The notes: generated from the sequence alone by a model not told the origin. DNA of 64,000 bases from Micrococcaceae bacterium (GCA_025465475.1 JAODMR010000025.1:1-64000), one strand, 5' to 3'. Shown: positions 43,663-54,724, counted from the first letter of the stretch. Program-made: numbers and translations.

Positions 43663-45639
43663 GTGCTGACTTTTTTCAACGCGATCAAGCGGGTGCTGGT
43701 CGGCCGTCCTTTCCGTAACGACCGGATGGCCCACACACTTCTTCCCAAACGCATAGCTCTGCCCATTTTCGCTTCCGACGCGTTGTCTTCCGTCGCTTAC
43801 GCCCCCGACGAAATCCTGCTGACCCTGGCTCTGGCGGGAGTCTCCGCCGTCACGATTTCACCCTTTGTGGGCATCGCGGTCATGGTGGTGCTGCTCACGG
43901 TGGTCGCCTCCTACCGCCAGAACGTGCACGCCTACCCCTCCGGCGGTGGGGACTACGAGATCGCCAATGTCAACCTCGGCAAGTACGCCGGCCTGACCGT
44001 CGCCTCGGCCCTGCTGGTCGACTATGTGCTCACCGTCGCCGTCTCCATGTCCTCGGCGGCGAACTACCTCGCCACCGCTGTTCCAGGGATGCACGGAAGC
44101 CAGACGCTGATCGCCGTCGCCGGCGTCGTGATCCTGGCCCTGGTCAACCTGCGCGGGATCCGGGAGGCCGGCAGCGTGTTCGCGGTGCCGACCTACATCT
44201 TCATGGGCAGCATTTTCGGCATGACCCTGGTGGGAATTTTCCAGGGCATCACCGGCACGCTGGGGCTGGCGCAGTCGGCAGCCCTGGAGATCATTCCGGA
44301 ACCGGACTTTGAGCAGGGCCTGACCGGCCTGGCCGGCGCGTTCCTGCTGCTGCGGGCCTTTTCCTCGGGCGCAGCCGCACTCACCGGGGTGGAGGCCATC
44401 AGCAACGGTGTGCCGAACTTCCAGAAACCCAAGAGCAAGAACGCCGCCACCACGCTGCTGCTGCTCGGCGGCATCGCCGCAGCCATGCTGGCCGGCATCC
44501 TCTATCTGGCCTCCGCCACGAAGGTCCACATTGTGCTGAACCCGGCCACCGAGTTCCTGCTCAACGGCCAGCCGCTGCCGGAAGGGTACGTGCAGAACCC
44601 GGCCATCAGCCAGATCGCCGCGGCGGTCTTTGGCAACGGGTCCATTCCCTTCTTCGTGGTGGTGGCAGCGACCGGCGTGATTTTGGTCTTCGCGAGCAAC
44701 ACCGCGTTCAACGGGTTCCCCGTACTGGCGTCCATCCTGGCCCAGGACGGTTACCTGCCCCGCCAGTTGCGCACCCGCGGTGACCGGCTGGCGTTCAGCA
44801 ACGGCGTCCTGGCCCTGGCCTTTGGCGCCATCGTGCTGATCGTGGCCTTCCACGCCGACGTGACCCGCCTGATCCAGCTCTACATCGTGGGTGTGTTCAT
44901 TTCCTTCACGGCCAGCCAGTTGGGCATGATCCGGCACTGGGGCCGGGAGCTGCGGGTGGTCAAGGACACCGCGGGCCGGCTGCGGATGCTCAAGTCCCGC
45001 ACCATCAACACGATCGGCTTCTGCATGACGGCCACCGTGCTGGTCATTGTGCTGATCACCAAGTTCGAGCAGGGCGCCTGGATCGCCCTGCTGGCCATGT
45101 TCGTCCTCTTCCTGATCATGTGGAGCATCCGCGCCCACTACGACAACGTGGCCAAGGAACTCGCCGTGGACCAGGACGCGGCGCCGCGCGCGCTGCCGTC
45201 CCGCGTGCACGCGGTGCTGCTGGTGTCGCATGTGCGCAAGCCGGTGCTCCGGGCACTGGCCTTTGCCCGGGCGTCCCGCCCTTCCCGGCTGGACGCCATC
45301 ACGGTGGACATCAATCCGGAAGAGACGGAGAAAACCGTTGAGGACTGGGAGAAGCTCGAGATCCCGGTTCCGCTCACGGTGCTCGCCAGCCCGTACCGGG
45401 AAACGATCACCCCGATCATGGACTACATCAAAACCATCCGACGCGAATCTCCGCGGGACCTGGTGGTCGTGTACATCCCGGAGTACGTCGTGGGTAAGTG
45501 GTGGGAGCAGCTGGTGCACAACCAGACCGCCCTGCGGATCAAGACCCGGCTGCACTTTGAAAGCGGCGTGATGGTCGCCAGCGTTCCGTGGCAGCTGAAG
45601 TCCTCCGAAGAGGCGCACAACCTGCAGGAGCTGCGATGA
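43663..45639 (+). CDS. APC-superfamily permease resembling KimA potassium importer
   Basis: A 658-residue protein with about 12 membrane helices and a cytoplasmic C-terminal domain of about 150 residues that looks like a universal-stress-protein fold (SRVHAVLLVSHVRKPVLRAL, ITVDINPEETEKTVEDW). The sequence FPVLASILAQDGYLPRQLRTRGDRLAFSNG and HADVTRLIQLYIVGVFISFTASQLG closely recalls Bacillus KimA (YdaO), a K+/H+ symporter inhibited by c-di-AMP. Older annotation would say amino acid permease. The divergent TrkA pair supports K+. The GTG at 43663 keeps the conserved FFNAIKRVLVGRPFRNDR. Overlaps the next gene by ATGA. Confidence 0.85.
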   Translation: MLTFFNAIKRVLVGRPFRNDRMAHTLLPKRIALPIFASDALSSVAYAPDEILLTLALAGVSAVTISPFVGIAVMVVLLTVVASYRQNVHAYPSGGGDYEIANVNLGKYAGLTVASALLVDYVLTVAVSMSSAANYLATAVPGMHGSQTLIAVAGVVILALVNLRGIREAGSVFAVPTYIFMGSIFGMTLVGIFQGITGTLGLAQSAALEIIPEPDFEQGLTGLAGAFLLLRAFSSGAAALTGVEAISNGVPNFQKPKSKNAATTLLLLGGIAAAMLAGILYLASATKVHIVLNPATEFLLNGQPLPEGYVQNPAISQIAAAVFGNGSIPFFVVVAATGVILVFASNTAFNGFPVLASILAQDGYLPRQLRTRGDRLAFSNGVLALAFGAIVLIVAFHADVTRLIQLYIVGVFISFTASQLGMIRHWGRELRVVKDTAGRLRMLKSRTINTIGFCMTATVLVIVLITKFEQGAWIALLAMFVLFLIMWSIRAHYDNVAKELAVDQDAAPRALPSRVHAVLLVSHVRKPVLRALAFARASRPSRLDAITVDINPEETEKTVEDWEKLEIPVPLTVLASPYRETITPIMDYIKTIRRESPRDLVVVYIPEYVVGKWWEQLVHNQTALRIKTRLHFESGVMVASVPWQLKSSEEAHNLQELR

Positions 45640-47111
45640 CGGACACCGGAGCGGGCGCCGAAGCGGGCACGACGGCGGCGGGCACGACGGCGGCGGGCAC
45701 GGCGGCGGCGGGCACGACGGCAGCCGGCGGTCCCCGCCCGACAGAGCTGACGGTCACTGTCGGCCCCATCGCCCACGGCGGCCACTGCGTGGCACGGCAC
45801 CAGGGACGGGTCATCTTTGTCCGGCATGCGGCGCCGGGGGAGCGCGTGCGGGTCCGGCTGACCGGGCAGGACGAGGGGGCAAGCTTCTGGCGGGCCGACG
45901 TGGTGGAAGTCCTGGAGGCATCACCGGACCGGGTGCCGCACTTCTGGGAGCCGGCCGACGCGCTGCGGGCCGCCGATCGCGGCCACGTTCCCGTGGGTGG
46001 AGCGGAGCTGGGACACCTGAGCCGGTCCGCCCAGCGGGCCCTGAAGGGGACCGTGCTGCGTGAGCAGCTCCAGCGGCTCGCAGGGCTGGGGCCCGATCGG
46101 CTCGAAGCCGATGACCTGCTCGCCTCCGGGGTGGAGGACGTCGATGCCGGGACCCCGGGAGCAGATGGGCTCGGCTGGCGCACCAGAACCGGTTTTGCCG
46201 TCACTGCCGGCGGCAGGCTGGGCATGCACGCGCACCGCTCAACAACGGTGCTGCCCGTGCAGCAGATGCCGCTCGCCGTGGCGGGCATCAACGACCTGCG
46301 ACTCTGGGAGGTGGACCTGCACGGCCTGATCCGGGTGGAGGTCGCCGCCCCGGCCAACGGGTCGGCACCCCTGGTGCTCCTGGCTCCCGACGCTGCCCTG
46401 TCGCCCAAGGCAGCGGGACAGATCCTCAAACGCGTCTCCCAGCAGATCCTGCAACTCGCCCCAACGGCTGTCTCGGTGGCCGGCTGGGACCCGGACACCG
46501 GGCAGGTGACGCCCCTGCGCGGACGTGGCTGGGTGGCCGAAACTGCCGTCGGGCACGAGTTCCGCGTCAGCGGCGACGGATTCTGGCAGATCCACCGCCG
46601 CGCTCCCGAGGTCCTGCCGGCGGCGGCACTGGGCTTCCTCCAGGAGGGGGACCTGCTGCCGGCCGGAGCTGCCGTTGCCGATCTGTACGCGGGCGCCGGG
46701 CTGTTCACCGCCGCGCTCGCCGACGCCGTCGGTCCCGACGGCGCCGTGCTGTCGGTCGAAGGATCACCCGGGGCCAGCCGCGACGCCAGGAAAAACCTGC
46801 ACGCCGCCCACCACGTGGACATCCAGCAAGGCCGGGTGGAGCGGGTGCTGCACGGCCAACGGCGCCGCTTCGATGCGATCGTTCTGGACCCGCCCCGGGC
46901 CGGGGCCGGCAAAACGGTGGTGCGCCAACTGATCGCGTCCGGGCCACGGGGCATCGCCTACGTCTCCTGCGACCCGGCGTCCTTTGCCCGCGACGTCGGG
47001 TACTTCCGGGCGGCCGGTTGGGAACTGGCCGCGCTGCGGGCCTTCGACCTATATCCCCACACCCACCATTTGGAAACCGTCGCGTTGCTGTTGCCAGGAG
47101 CTGGTTCTTGA
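45636..47111 (+). CDS. TRAM-domain RNA (uracil-5-)-methyltransferase, RumA/TrmA family
   Basis: A 491-residue class I SAM methyltransferase. After a repeat-encoded tail (about residues 10-30) comes a TRAM RNA-binding domain (LTVTVGPIAHGGHCVARHQGRVIFV). The catalytic domain has SAM motif ADLYAGAGLFTAALA, motif VLDPPRAGAGKTVV and the nucleophilic cysteine in YVSCDPASFARD. The four-cysteine iron-sulfur cluster of RumA is not evident, so it is the cluster-free type. Target is probably rRNA or tRNA uridine. Coupled to the permease upstream (ATGA) and the ATPase downstream (TTGA). Confidence 0.9.
   Translation: MTDTGAGAEAGTTAAGTTAAGTAAAGTTAAGGPRPTELTVTVGPIAHGGHCVARHQGRVIFVRHAAPGERVRVRLTGQDEGASFWRADVVEVLEASPDRVPHFWEPADALRAADRGHVPVGGAELGHLSRSAQRALKGTVLREQLQRLAGLGPDRLEADDLLASGVEDVDAGTPGADGLGWRTRTGFAVTAGGRLGMHAHRSTTVLPVQQMPLAVAGINDLRLWEVDLHGLIRVEVAAPANGSAPLVLLAPDAALSPKAAGQILKRVSQQILQLAPTAVSVAGWDPDTGQVTPLRGRGWVAETAVGHEFRVSGDGFWQIHRRAPEVLPAAALGFLQEGDLLPAGAAVADLYAGAGLFTAALADAVGPDGAVLSVEGSPGASRDARKNLHAAHHVDIQQGRVERVLHGQRRRFDAIVLDPPRAGAGKTVVRQLIASGPRGIAYVSCDPASFARDVGYFRAAGWELAALRAFDLYPHTHHLETVALLLPGAGS
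45663..45722 (+). repeat. 15-bp tandem repeat within the methyltransferase N terminus
   Basis: Four contiguous copies of GCGGGCACGACGGCG, with one or two substitutions in copies 3 and 4, encode an AGTTA pentapeptide repeat. The unit is a multiple of three, so length changes keep the frame. Confidence 0.85.
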
Positions 47112-49657
47112 CCCCAGCCCCGTCCTCCCGCCGTCGTGCCCCCACCGCGGGGCCGGACCCCTCCGTGCCCCCGGCGGTGCTGCAGCGGCGGGAAGCGCGG
47201 CGAACGCTTCCCGCACTCGACCCGGACGTGCTCGCCGCCGCGGGGCTGACGCCCCTGCAGGTGCAGCAGCGGGTCTCCGCCGGCCTGACCAACGCCGTGG
47301 CGCACGAAAGCAGCCGGAGCGTCCTGCAGATTCTGCGCGCCAACCTGTTCACCCTCTTCAACGGGGTCCTCGGCGCATGCCTGGTGGTCGTACTGCTGGT
47401 CGGTGACCTCCGCGACGCCCTTTTCGGCTTCATCGTGGCCGCCAACGCCGCCATCGGCGTTGCCCAGGAGTACCGGGCCAAACGCACCCTCGACCGGCTG
47501 GCGATCCTGCACGCGCCGCGGGCCCGCGCCCTGCGCGGCGGAACGGTGCAGGAGCTCGCGGTGGCCGACGTCGTGCACGACGACGTCCTGGTCCTGCGCG
47601 CCGGGGACCAGGTGCCGGCCGACGCTGTGGTGCTCAGCGCGGAGGGACTGGACATCGACGAGTCGCTGTTGAGCGGGGAATCAGACGCCGTGGGCAAGCT
47701 TCCCGGCCAGGAAGTACTCTCCGGGTCCGCGGTCGTGTCCGGATCCGGAACCGCCCGCGTCCACCGGGCCGGCGTGGAGTCCTACGCCAGCCAGCTCACC
47801 GACGAGGCCAAACGCTTTTCCCTGGTGAATTCGGAGATCCGCAACGCCATCAACCGCATCATTCTCTACATCACCTGGGCGTTGGTGCCGATCATCGTGC
47901 TGGTGGTCAACGGCCAGATGCAGGCGCACGGCGGCTGGTCCCAGGCAATCAGCAGCGGCGACTGGCGCCTGGCGGTAATCAGCGCCGTCGCCAGTATCGT
48001 GGCGATGATCCCGGAGGGACTGGTGCTGCTGACCAGCATCTCCTTTGGCCTGGCCGCCGTCACCCTGGCCCGGCGGCAGGTGCTGGTGCAGGAACTGCCC
48101 GCCGTTGAAGGCCTGGCCCGGGTGGACATGGTGTGCCTGGACAAGACCGGCACCCTGACGGAGGGATCCATCGTGCTGGCCGGGCATCAGCTGTTGACGG
48201 ACGCGCCGCCACCCGGTTGGGACAAGGCGCTGGGCTGGCTGGGCGCTGATGACAACGCGAATCCGACGGCGGCATCGCTGCGGCCGGCGTTCCCGGGGAC
48301 ACCTGCGGCGGCCGTCACCGGTCAGGTCCCGTTCAGCAGCGCCCGCAAATGGAGCGCCGTGACCTTCGCGGCACCGGACGGTTCCGGGGAGGCCGCGGCG
48401 GGCACCTGGCTGCTCGGGGCGCCGGAAATCCTGCTGGACGCGGAGGATGCACACCATGCCGGGGTCCTGCACCGGGCGGGCGCCCTGGCCGCCGACGGCC
48501 TGCGCGCCCTGGTCCTGGTCCACGCCGGAGCCCCCGCAACGGACGGCACGCACGGCCGTCCGCACCTTCCCGCGGAACGGCAACCAGTCGCGTTGCTGAC
48601 CTTCACCGAAAAGGTCCGGGCCGACGCCGCCCGCACGCTGGCCTACTTCCGGGAGCAGGGAGTGCAGTTGCGCGTCCTTTCCGGCGACAACCCCCGCACC
48701 GTCGCCGCCGTCGCCCGCGAAGTGGGGTTCGAAAATATTGGCGAGGGCTACGATGCCAGGAACCTGCCCACCGATCCCGACGCCCTGGCAGCGGTACTGG
48801 AACGTGAGCAGGTTTTCGGCCGGGTGACCCCGGAACAGAAAAAGGCCATTGTCCTGGCGCTGCAGCGCCGCGGGCACGTGGTCGCGATGACCGGCGACGG
48901 CGTCAACGACGCGCTCGCGCTCAAGCACGCCGATATCGGGATCGCCATGGGCTCCGGCGCCGCCGCCACCAAGGCCGTGTCCCGGCTGGTCCTGCTGGAT
49001 GGACAGTTCTCGCGGATGCCCGGCGTGGTGGCCGAAGGCCGCCGGGTCATCGCGAACGTGGAACGGGTGGCGAACCTGTTCCTCACCAAGACCTGCTACG
49101 CCGTGGTGATCTCCCTGGTCATCGGCCTGTTGCTGTGGCAGTACCCCTTCCTGCCCCGCCAACTCTCCATCGTCAGTTCCCTCACCATCGGCATTCCCGC
49201 CTTCTTCCTGGCCCTGCTGCCCAACAAACGCAGGTACCAGCCGGGATTCCTGCGCCGGTGTCTGCTGTTCTCGGTTCCGGCCGGCCTGATCATCAGCGCC
49301 TGCATCCTGGCTGTGTACAGCTACGCCCGCGCCGTTCCGGATCCGGACCTTGACGCCGGGGCCCAGCTGCAGGCCGCCCAGACGGCCACCACCGGAACCG
49401 TCCTGCTGGTGGCCCTGTGGGTTCTCGGCGCCCTGGCCAGGCCCTTCGACCGGTGGCGCGCACTCCTGGTGGCAGCCATGGCAGCGGTCCTGGTCCTGGT
49501 CCTGGCGGTACCTTTTGCGCGCGCGTTCTTCGCCCTGCAGATCCCCACCGGAGGGTTGCTTGCCGCTACGATGAGCGTGGTGGTCCTGGGCTGCGCGGCC
49601 ATCGAAATCCTGTACCGGATACTCTCCAAACGAGGCGCGGTATCCGCACGGGAGTAA
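47108..49657 (+). CDS. P-type cation-transporting ATPase, CtpE-like
   Basis: An 849-residue P-type ATPase. The actuator motif is SGESDAV, the phosphorylated aspartate is in [10 protein letters not shown] (about residue 345), and the hinge is [17 protein letters not shown]. Helix 4 contains [11 protein letters not shown], the PEGL form seen in type II Ca2+/Mg2+ pumps rather than the CPx of heavy-metal pumps. The closest named relative I can suggest is mycobacterial CtpE, linked to calcium uptake. It begins with a TTG that overlaps the methyltransferase stop (TTGA), with AGGAG 7 nt upstream. Confidence 0.88.
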   Translation: MTPAPSSRRRAPTAGPDPSVPPAVLQRREARRTLPALDPDVLAAAGLTPLQVQQRVSAGLTNAVAHESSRSVLQILRANLFTLFNGVLGACLVVVLLVGDLRDALFGFIVAANAAIGVAQEYRAKRTLDRLAILHAPRARALRGGTVQELAVADVVHDDVLVLRAGDQVPADAVVLSAEGLDIDESLLSGESDAVGKLPGQEVLSGSAVVSGSGTARVHRAGVESYASQLTDEAKRFSLVNSEIRNAINRIILYITWALVPIIVLVVNGQMQAHGGWSQAISSGDWRLAVISAVASIVAMIPEGLVLLTSISFGLAAVTLARRQVLVQELPAVEGLARVDMVCLDKTGTLTEGSIVLAGHQLLTDAPPPGWDKALGWLGADDNANPTAASLRPAFPGTPAAAVTGQVPFSSARKWSAVTFAAPDGSGEAAAGTWLLGAPEILLDAEDAHHAGVLHRAGALAADGLRALVLVHAGAPATDGTHGRPHLPAERQPVALLTFTEKVRADAARTLAYFREQGVQLRVLSGDNPRTVAAVAREVGFENIGEGYDARNLPTDPDALAAVLEREQVFGRVTPEQKKAIVLALQRRGHVVAMTGDGVNDALALKHADIGIAMGSGAAATKAVSRLVLLDGQFSRMPGVVAEGRRVIANVERVANLFLTKTCYAVVISLVIGLLLWQYPFLPRQLSIVSSLTIGIPAFFLALLPNKRRYQPGFLRRCLLFSVPAGLIISACILAVYSYARAVPDPDLDAGAQLQAAQTATTGTVLLVALWVLGALARPFDRWRALLVAAMAAVLVLVLAVPFARAFFALQIPTGGLLAATMSVVVLGCAAIEILYRILSKRGAVSARE

Positions 49658-49724
49658 GGGCCGCCTAACTAGCGGGCCGATTGCCGCGTGGCAAGATAAA
49701 AGCTGTGGCGAGAGGAGTCCAACG

Positions 49725-52553
49725 ATGAGTAATGTGGACAGCTTCGGTTCCAAAGGCGAACTTGATGTAGCCGGAACCAAGTATGAGATTTTTAGGTTGA
49801 ATTCCGTCGAAGGTGCCCAAAACCTTCCGTTCAGCCTCAAGGTGCTGTTGGAGAACCTGTTGCGCACCGAAGATGGTGCAAACATCACCGCCGACCACGT
49901 GCGCGCACTGGCCGGATGGAACCCCGACGCCCAGCCCGACACGGAGATTCAGTTCACCCCGGCGCGCGTGATCATGCAGGACTTCACCGGTGTGCCCTGT
50001 GTCGTAGACCTGGCAACCATGCGTGAGGCCGTCAAGGACCTTGGTGGCGACCCCACCCGCGTGAACCCGCTGGCTCCGGCCGAAATGGTCATCGACCACT
50101 CCGTGCAGATCGATGTTTTCGGCAACGCCAACGCCATCGAGCGCAACATGGAAATTGAGTACCCGCGCAACTGCTAGCGGTACCAATTCCTGCGTTGGGG
50201 CCAGACCGCGTTCGACGACTTCAAGGTCGTTCCTCCCGGCATGGGCATCGTCCACCAGGTCAACATCGAATACCTGGCCCGCACCGTCATGACCCGCGAG
50301 GTCGACGGCGTGGTACGTGCCTACCCCGACACCTGCGTCGGCACCGACTCGCACACCACCATGGTCAACGGCCTGGGCGTGCTCGGCTGGGGCGTTGGCG
50401 GCATCGAAGCCGAGGCGGCCATGCTGGGCCAGCCCGTCTCGATGCTGATTCCCCGCGTCGTCGGCTTCAAGCTGACCGGCTCGATCCCGGCCGGCGCCAC
50501 CGCCACCGACGTCGTGCTGACCATCACCGAGATGCTGCGCAAGCACGGCGTCGTCGGCAAGTTCGTCGAGTTCTACGGCGACGGCGTCGCAGCGGTGCCG
50601 CTGGCCAACCGCGCCACCATCGGCAACATGAGCCCCGAGTTCGGTTCGACCGCCGCGATCTTCCCGATCGACGACGTCACCCTGGACTACCTGCGCCTGA
50701 CGGGCCGGCCGGACGAGAACGTCGCCCTCGTGGAGGCTTACGCCAAGGAGCAGGGCCTCTGGCACGACCCGTCAGTCGAGATCAAGTTCAGCGAGTACCT
50801 GGAACTGGACCTCTCCACGGTCGTTCCGTCGATCGCCGGCCCCAAGCGACCACAGGACCGGGTGTCCCTGACCAACGCCAAGCCGCAGTTCCGCTCCGAC
50901 CTGGAGAGCTACGTGCACGTCTCGGTCGAGGCTGAAGGCTCCACCGTGGACGAGGCCGTCGAAGAGAGCTTCCCCGCCTCCGACCCGCCCACGTACATGG
51001 CCAACACGGACACGCACGTCAAGGACTCTCAGCACTTCACCGTGGCCGAGACCGAACCTGACCACGGACGGGCCAACCACCCCGTGACGGTCACGATGGA
51101 CGACGGCCGGAGCTTCGAGCTGGACCATGGAGCGGTCACCATCGCCTCCATCACCTCCTGCACCAACACCTCCAACCCGTCGGTCATGCTTGCCGCCGCA
51201 GTGCTGGCCCGCAACGCCGTCGAAAAGGGACTCTCCTCCAAGCCCTGGGTCAAGACCTCCGTGGCCCCCGGCTCCAAGGTCGTCACCGACTACTACGAAA
51301 AGTCCGGACTGGTTCCCTACCTGGAAAAGCTCGGCTTCTTCACCGTCGGCTACGGCTGCGCCACCTGCATCGGCAACTCGGGACCGCTGGCGGAGGAAAT
51401 CTCCACCGCCATCGCCGACAACGACCTCGCCGTCTCCGCCGTGCTGTCCGGTAACCGCAACTTTGAGGGCCGGATCAACCCGGACGTCAAGATGAACTAC
51501 CTGGCCTCCCCGCCACTGGTCATCGCCTATGCCCTGGCCGGAACCATGGACTTCGACTTCGACCGCGACCCGCTGGGCCAGGACGAAGCCGGCAACGATG
51601 TGTTCCTCAAGGACATCTGGCCGAACCCGAGCGAAGTGCAGCAGGTCATGGACGCGTCCATCGACAAGGACATGTTCACCAAGTCCTACGCCGGCATCTT
51701 CGACGGCGATGACCGTTGGAAATCCCTGGACACCCCGGAGGGCGACACGTTCGCGTGGAACCCGGAGTCCACGTATGTCCGCAAGCCCCCTTACTTCGAG
51801 GGCATGAAGCGGGAGCTGACCCCGGTGGAGGACATTTCCGGCGCACGGGTGCTGCTGAAGCTGGGTGACTCGGTCACCACCGACCACATCTCGCCCGCTG
51901 GTTCCTTCAAGTCGGACACCCCCGCCGGAAAGTACCTGCTGGAGCACGGCGTCGAGCGGAAGGACTTCAACTCCTACGGCTCCCGCCGCGGTAACCACGA
52001 GGTCATGATCCGCGGAACCTTCGCGAACATCCGCATCAAGAACCAGCTGCTGGACGGCGTCGAGGGTGGCTTCACCCGCGACTTCAGCCAGGAAGGCGCC
52101 CCGCAGGCCTACGTCTACGACGCCGCGCAGAACTACCAGGCCGCCGGTACCCCGCTGGTGGTCCTGGCCGGCAAGGAATACGGCTCCGGATCGTCCCGCG
52201 ACTGGGCCGCCAAGGGAACCGCGCTGCTGGGCGTCAAGGCCGTCATCGCCGAAAGCTACGAGCGGATCCACCGCTCCAACCTGATCGGCATGGGCGTGCT
52301 CCCGCTGCAGTTCCCCGCCGGGGAATCGGCCACCAGCCTGGGCCTGACCGGCACCGAGGTGTTCACCGTGCAGGGCGTGACCGCCCTGAACGAGGGAACC
52401 ACGCCCAAGACGGTCAAGGTCACGGCCACGGCGGAGGACGGCACCGAAAAGTCCTTCGACGCCGTGCTGCGGATTGACACGCCAGGTGAAGCGGACTACT
52501 ACCGCAACGGCGGCATCCTGCAGTACGTGCTGCGCCAGATCTCGGCCAGCTAG
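49725..52553 (+). pseudogene. acnA: Aconitate hydratase A interrupted by in-frame TAG
   Basis: Aconitase interconverts citrate and isocitrate in the TCA cycle. The frame spans 943 codons. Codon 151 is TAG (50175-50177), after IEYPRNC and before [15 protein letters not shown]. In E. coli and M. tuberculosis relatives this position is glutamate (NxERY), so GAG to TAG explains it. Codon 150 is TGC, at a variable position. Downstream the frame is intact, with the cluster cysteines in SCTNTSNP and GYGCATCIG and the R-rich [10 protein letters not shown]. At codons 171-173 the family PPGTGI reads PPGMGI, creating the ATG used by the ORF track at 50241, but it has no Shine-Dalgarno. Loss of the first 150 residues would remove conserved N-terminal core. 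Sequencing error, recent pseudogene or suppression cannot be separated here. Start ATG has AGGAG 7 nt upstream. Confidence 0.9.
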
Positions 52554-52585
52554 CCGGAAACTGCGCTAAGCGCGGAAACCGCGAC

Positions 52586-52629
52586 AAGCGGCCCCGGTGC
52601 GGAGGACAACCTACGCGCCGGGGCCGCTT
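52586..52629 (+). terminator. Hairpin terminator after acnA
   Basis: A 12-bp perfect stem, AAGCGGCCCCGG and CCGGGGCCGCTT, with a 20-nt loop and a TCGTT tail, 33 bp past the acnA stop. Confidence 0.75.
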
Positions 52630-52732
52630 CGTTGTCCCCGGTTCTGCTCCGCTGCAGGTACCGCTCCGGGCACGACCGGGCGGGCGGGCACGTTAGAGTT
52701 GAGTCCGGAGTTGCCAAAGGAAGGGAGGGACC

Positions 52733-54724
52733 ATGGGACTTTTGGAGACCATCCACCATCCATCGGACCTCAACAGGCTCAGCGAAGCACAAATGGAGCA
52801 ACTGGCGGCAGAAATCCGCCAATTCCTCATCACCAACGTGTCCCAGACCGGCGGGCATCTGGGCCCGAACCTCGGCGTCGTCGAGATGACGCTGGCCATC
52901 CACCGCGTCTTCGATTCCCCGCGCGACAGCATCGTCTTCGACACCGGGCACCAGTCCTACGTGCATAAGCTGGTAACGGGCCGGCATGATTTCTCCACCC
53001 TCCGCCAGCAGGGCGGCATGTCCGGCTACCCCTCCCGGGCGGAATCGGTGCACGACATCGTCGAAAGCTCCCACGCGTCCTCGTCCCTGTCCTGGGCCGA
53101 CGGCATTTCCCGGGCCCGCCAGCTGACCGGGGACGGGGACAGGTACGTGGTAGCAGTCATCGGTGACGGCGCCCTGACCGGCGGCATGACGTGGGAAGCC
53201 CTGAACAACATCGCCGCGGACAAGCGCCGCCGCGTGGTCATCGTCGTCAACGACAACGGCCGTTCCTACGCCCCGACTGTCGGCGGGTTCGCCGACTACC
53301 TTGCCTCGCTGCGCCCCGCGATCGACCAGGTCCGGACGCACCGCAAGTACGAGGACACGCTGGGCTGGGCCAAGCAGCGCCTGCAGAACGGCGGCCTGGC
53401 CGGTCAGTTCGTGTACAAGAGCCTGCACGCGGCCAAGAAGGGCGTGAAGGACTGGTGGGCTCCCCAGGGCCTCTTCGACGACCTGGGACTGAAATACATT
53501 GGGCCGGTCAACGGGCACGACCAGAAGGCGATGGAGGCGGCCCTGACCGTGGCCCGCAACTATGCCGGGCCCGTGATCGTGCACGCGATGACCGAGAAGG
53601 GTCACGGCTACGCGCCGGCCCGCGCGCACGAGGCCGACCAGTTCCACGCCGTCGGCGTCATCGACCCGGAAACCGGAGAGGCCGTCGACCTGCCCAGCGG
53701 CAAGTCCTGGACCGGCGTGTTCGCCGACGAGATCGCCGCCATCGCGGACGAGCGCGAGGACATCGTCGGCCTGACCGGCGCCATGCTCATCCCCGTCGGG
53801 CTACACAAGTTCGCTGCCCGGCACCCGGACCGCGTGTTCGACGTCGGAATCGCCGAGCAGCACGCCCTCACCAGTGCGGCAGGCATGGCGTTCGGCGGAC
53901 TCCATCCCGTCGTTGCCGTCTACGCCACGTTCCTGAACCGGGCGTTCGACCAGCTGCTCATGGATGTGGCCCTGCACAAGGCCGGTGTCACCATCGTGCT
54001 GGACCGCGCCGGAGTAACCGGGCCCGACGGAGCCAGCCATCACGGCATGTGGGACATGGCACTGCTGCAGACCGTGCCGGGCCTGCACCTTGCCGCGCCC
54101 CGGGACGCGACCCGCCTCCGGGAGGAGCTGCGCGAAGCCGTCGCCATCGAGGACGCACCGTCGGTGGTGCGATTCTCCAAGGGCACTGTAGGGGCGGAGG
54201 TCGAAGCCGTTAAGCGGCTGGAGGACGGCGCGGAAATACTGGCCCGCCGTCCGGTCGGCTCGGTCGAGAACGACGTCCTCATCGTCAGCGTCGGAGCCAT
54301 GAGCGAACTGGCGCTGAACGTCTCGAACCGGCTCGGCGCCCAGGGCATCAGCTCCACCGTCGTGGACCCCCGCTGGGTGCTGCCCGTGCCGCGCTCCATC
54401 GTCCGGCTGGCCTCCCAGCACCGCATCGTCATCGTCATCGAGGACGGCGTCCGGGCCGGCGGCGTCGGGTCACGGATCCGGCAGGAAATGCGCGCCTCCG
54501 GCGTGGACACGGCCCTCAATGAGGTCGGATTGCCTGTCGAATTCCTCGACCACGGCAGCCGCAGCCAGGTGCTGGAACGGGTCGGTCTGACCGCCCAGCA
54601 GGTGACCCAGGACGTCGTCGCGCAGGTGCTGGGCACCAAGGTGCCCTTCGCACGCCCCCTGCACAGCCAGGAGGCCCTGCACGATCGGGAAGCCCCGCAC
54701 ACCGGGCAGCTCCCCAGGCTGTGA
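52733..54724 (+). CDS. dxs: 1-deoxy-D-xylulose-5-phosphate synthase
   Basis: DXS condenses pyruvate and glyceraldehyde 3-phosphate, the first step of the MEP isoprenoid pathway. The 663-residue protein has [13 protein letters not shown] with the catalytic histidine, the thiamin diphosphate motif [16 protein letters not shown], and in the transketolase pyrimidine domain the catalytic glutamate in GIAEQHA, then [15 protein letters not shown]. The last 25 residues are a His-containing tail not needed by the family. ATG start. Its stop overlaps the DUF402 start (GTGA). Confidence 0.96.
   Translation: MGLLETIHHPSDLNRLSEAQMEQLAAEIRQFLITNVSQTGGHLGPNLGVVEMTLAIHRVFDSPRDSIVFDTGHQSYVHKLVTGRHDFSTLRQQGGMSGYPSRAESVHDIVESSHASSSLSWADGISRARQLTGDGDRYVVAVIGDGALTGGMTWEALNNIAADKRRRVVIVVNDNGRSYAPTVGGFADYLASLRPAIDQVRTHRKYEDTLGWAKQRLQNGGLAGQFVYKSLHAAKKGVKDWWAPQGLFDDLGLKYIGPVNGHDQKAMEAALTVARNYAGPVIVHAMTEKGHGYAPARAHEADQFHAVGVIDPETGEAVDLPSGKSWTGVFADEIAAIADEREDIVGLTGAMLIPVGLHKFAARHPDRVFDVGIAEQHALTSAAGMAFGGLHPVVAVYATFLNRAFDQLLMDVALHKAGVTIVLDRAGVTGPDGASHHGMWDMALLQTVPGLHLAAPRDATRLREELREAVAIEDAPSVVRFSKGTVGAEVEAVKRLEDGAEILARRPVGSVENDVLIVSVGAMSELALNVSNRLGAQGISSTVVDPRWVLPVPRSIVRLASQHRIVIVIEDGVRAGGVGSRIRQEMRASGVDTALNEVGLPVEFLDHGSRSQVLERVGLTAQQVTQDVVAQVLGTKVPFARPLHSQEALHDREAPHTGQLPRL

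Noticed and set aside
50195-50935. 246-residue Arg-rich ORF inside acnA
   Set aside because: It is the out-of-frame shadow of acnA; the aconitase frame carries clear conserved motifs through the whole interval.
29075-52553. Global reassignment of TAG to a sense codon
   Set aside because: At least ten recognisable genes in the window, including rpoD after its conserved RDYLD end, stop naturally at TAG.
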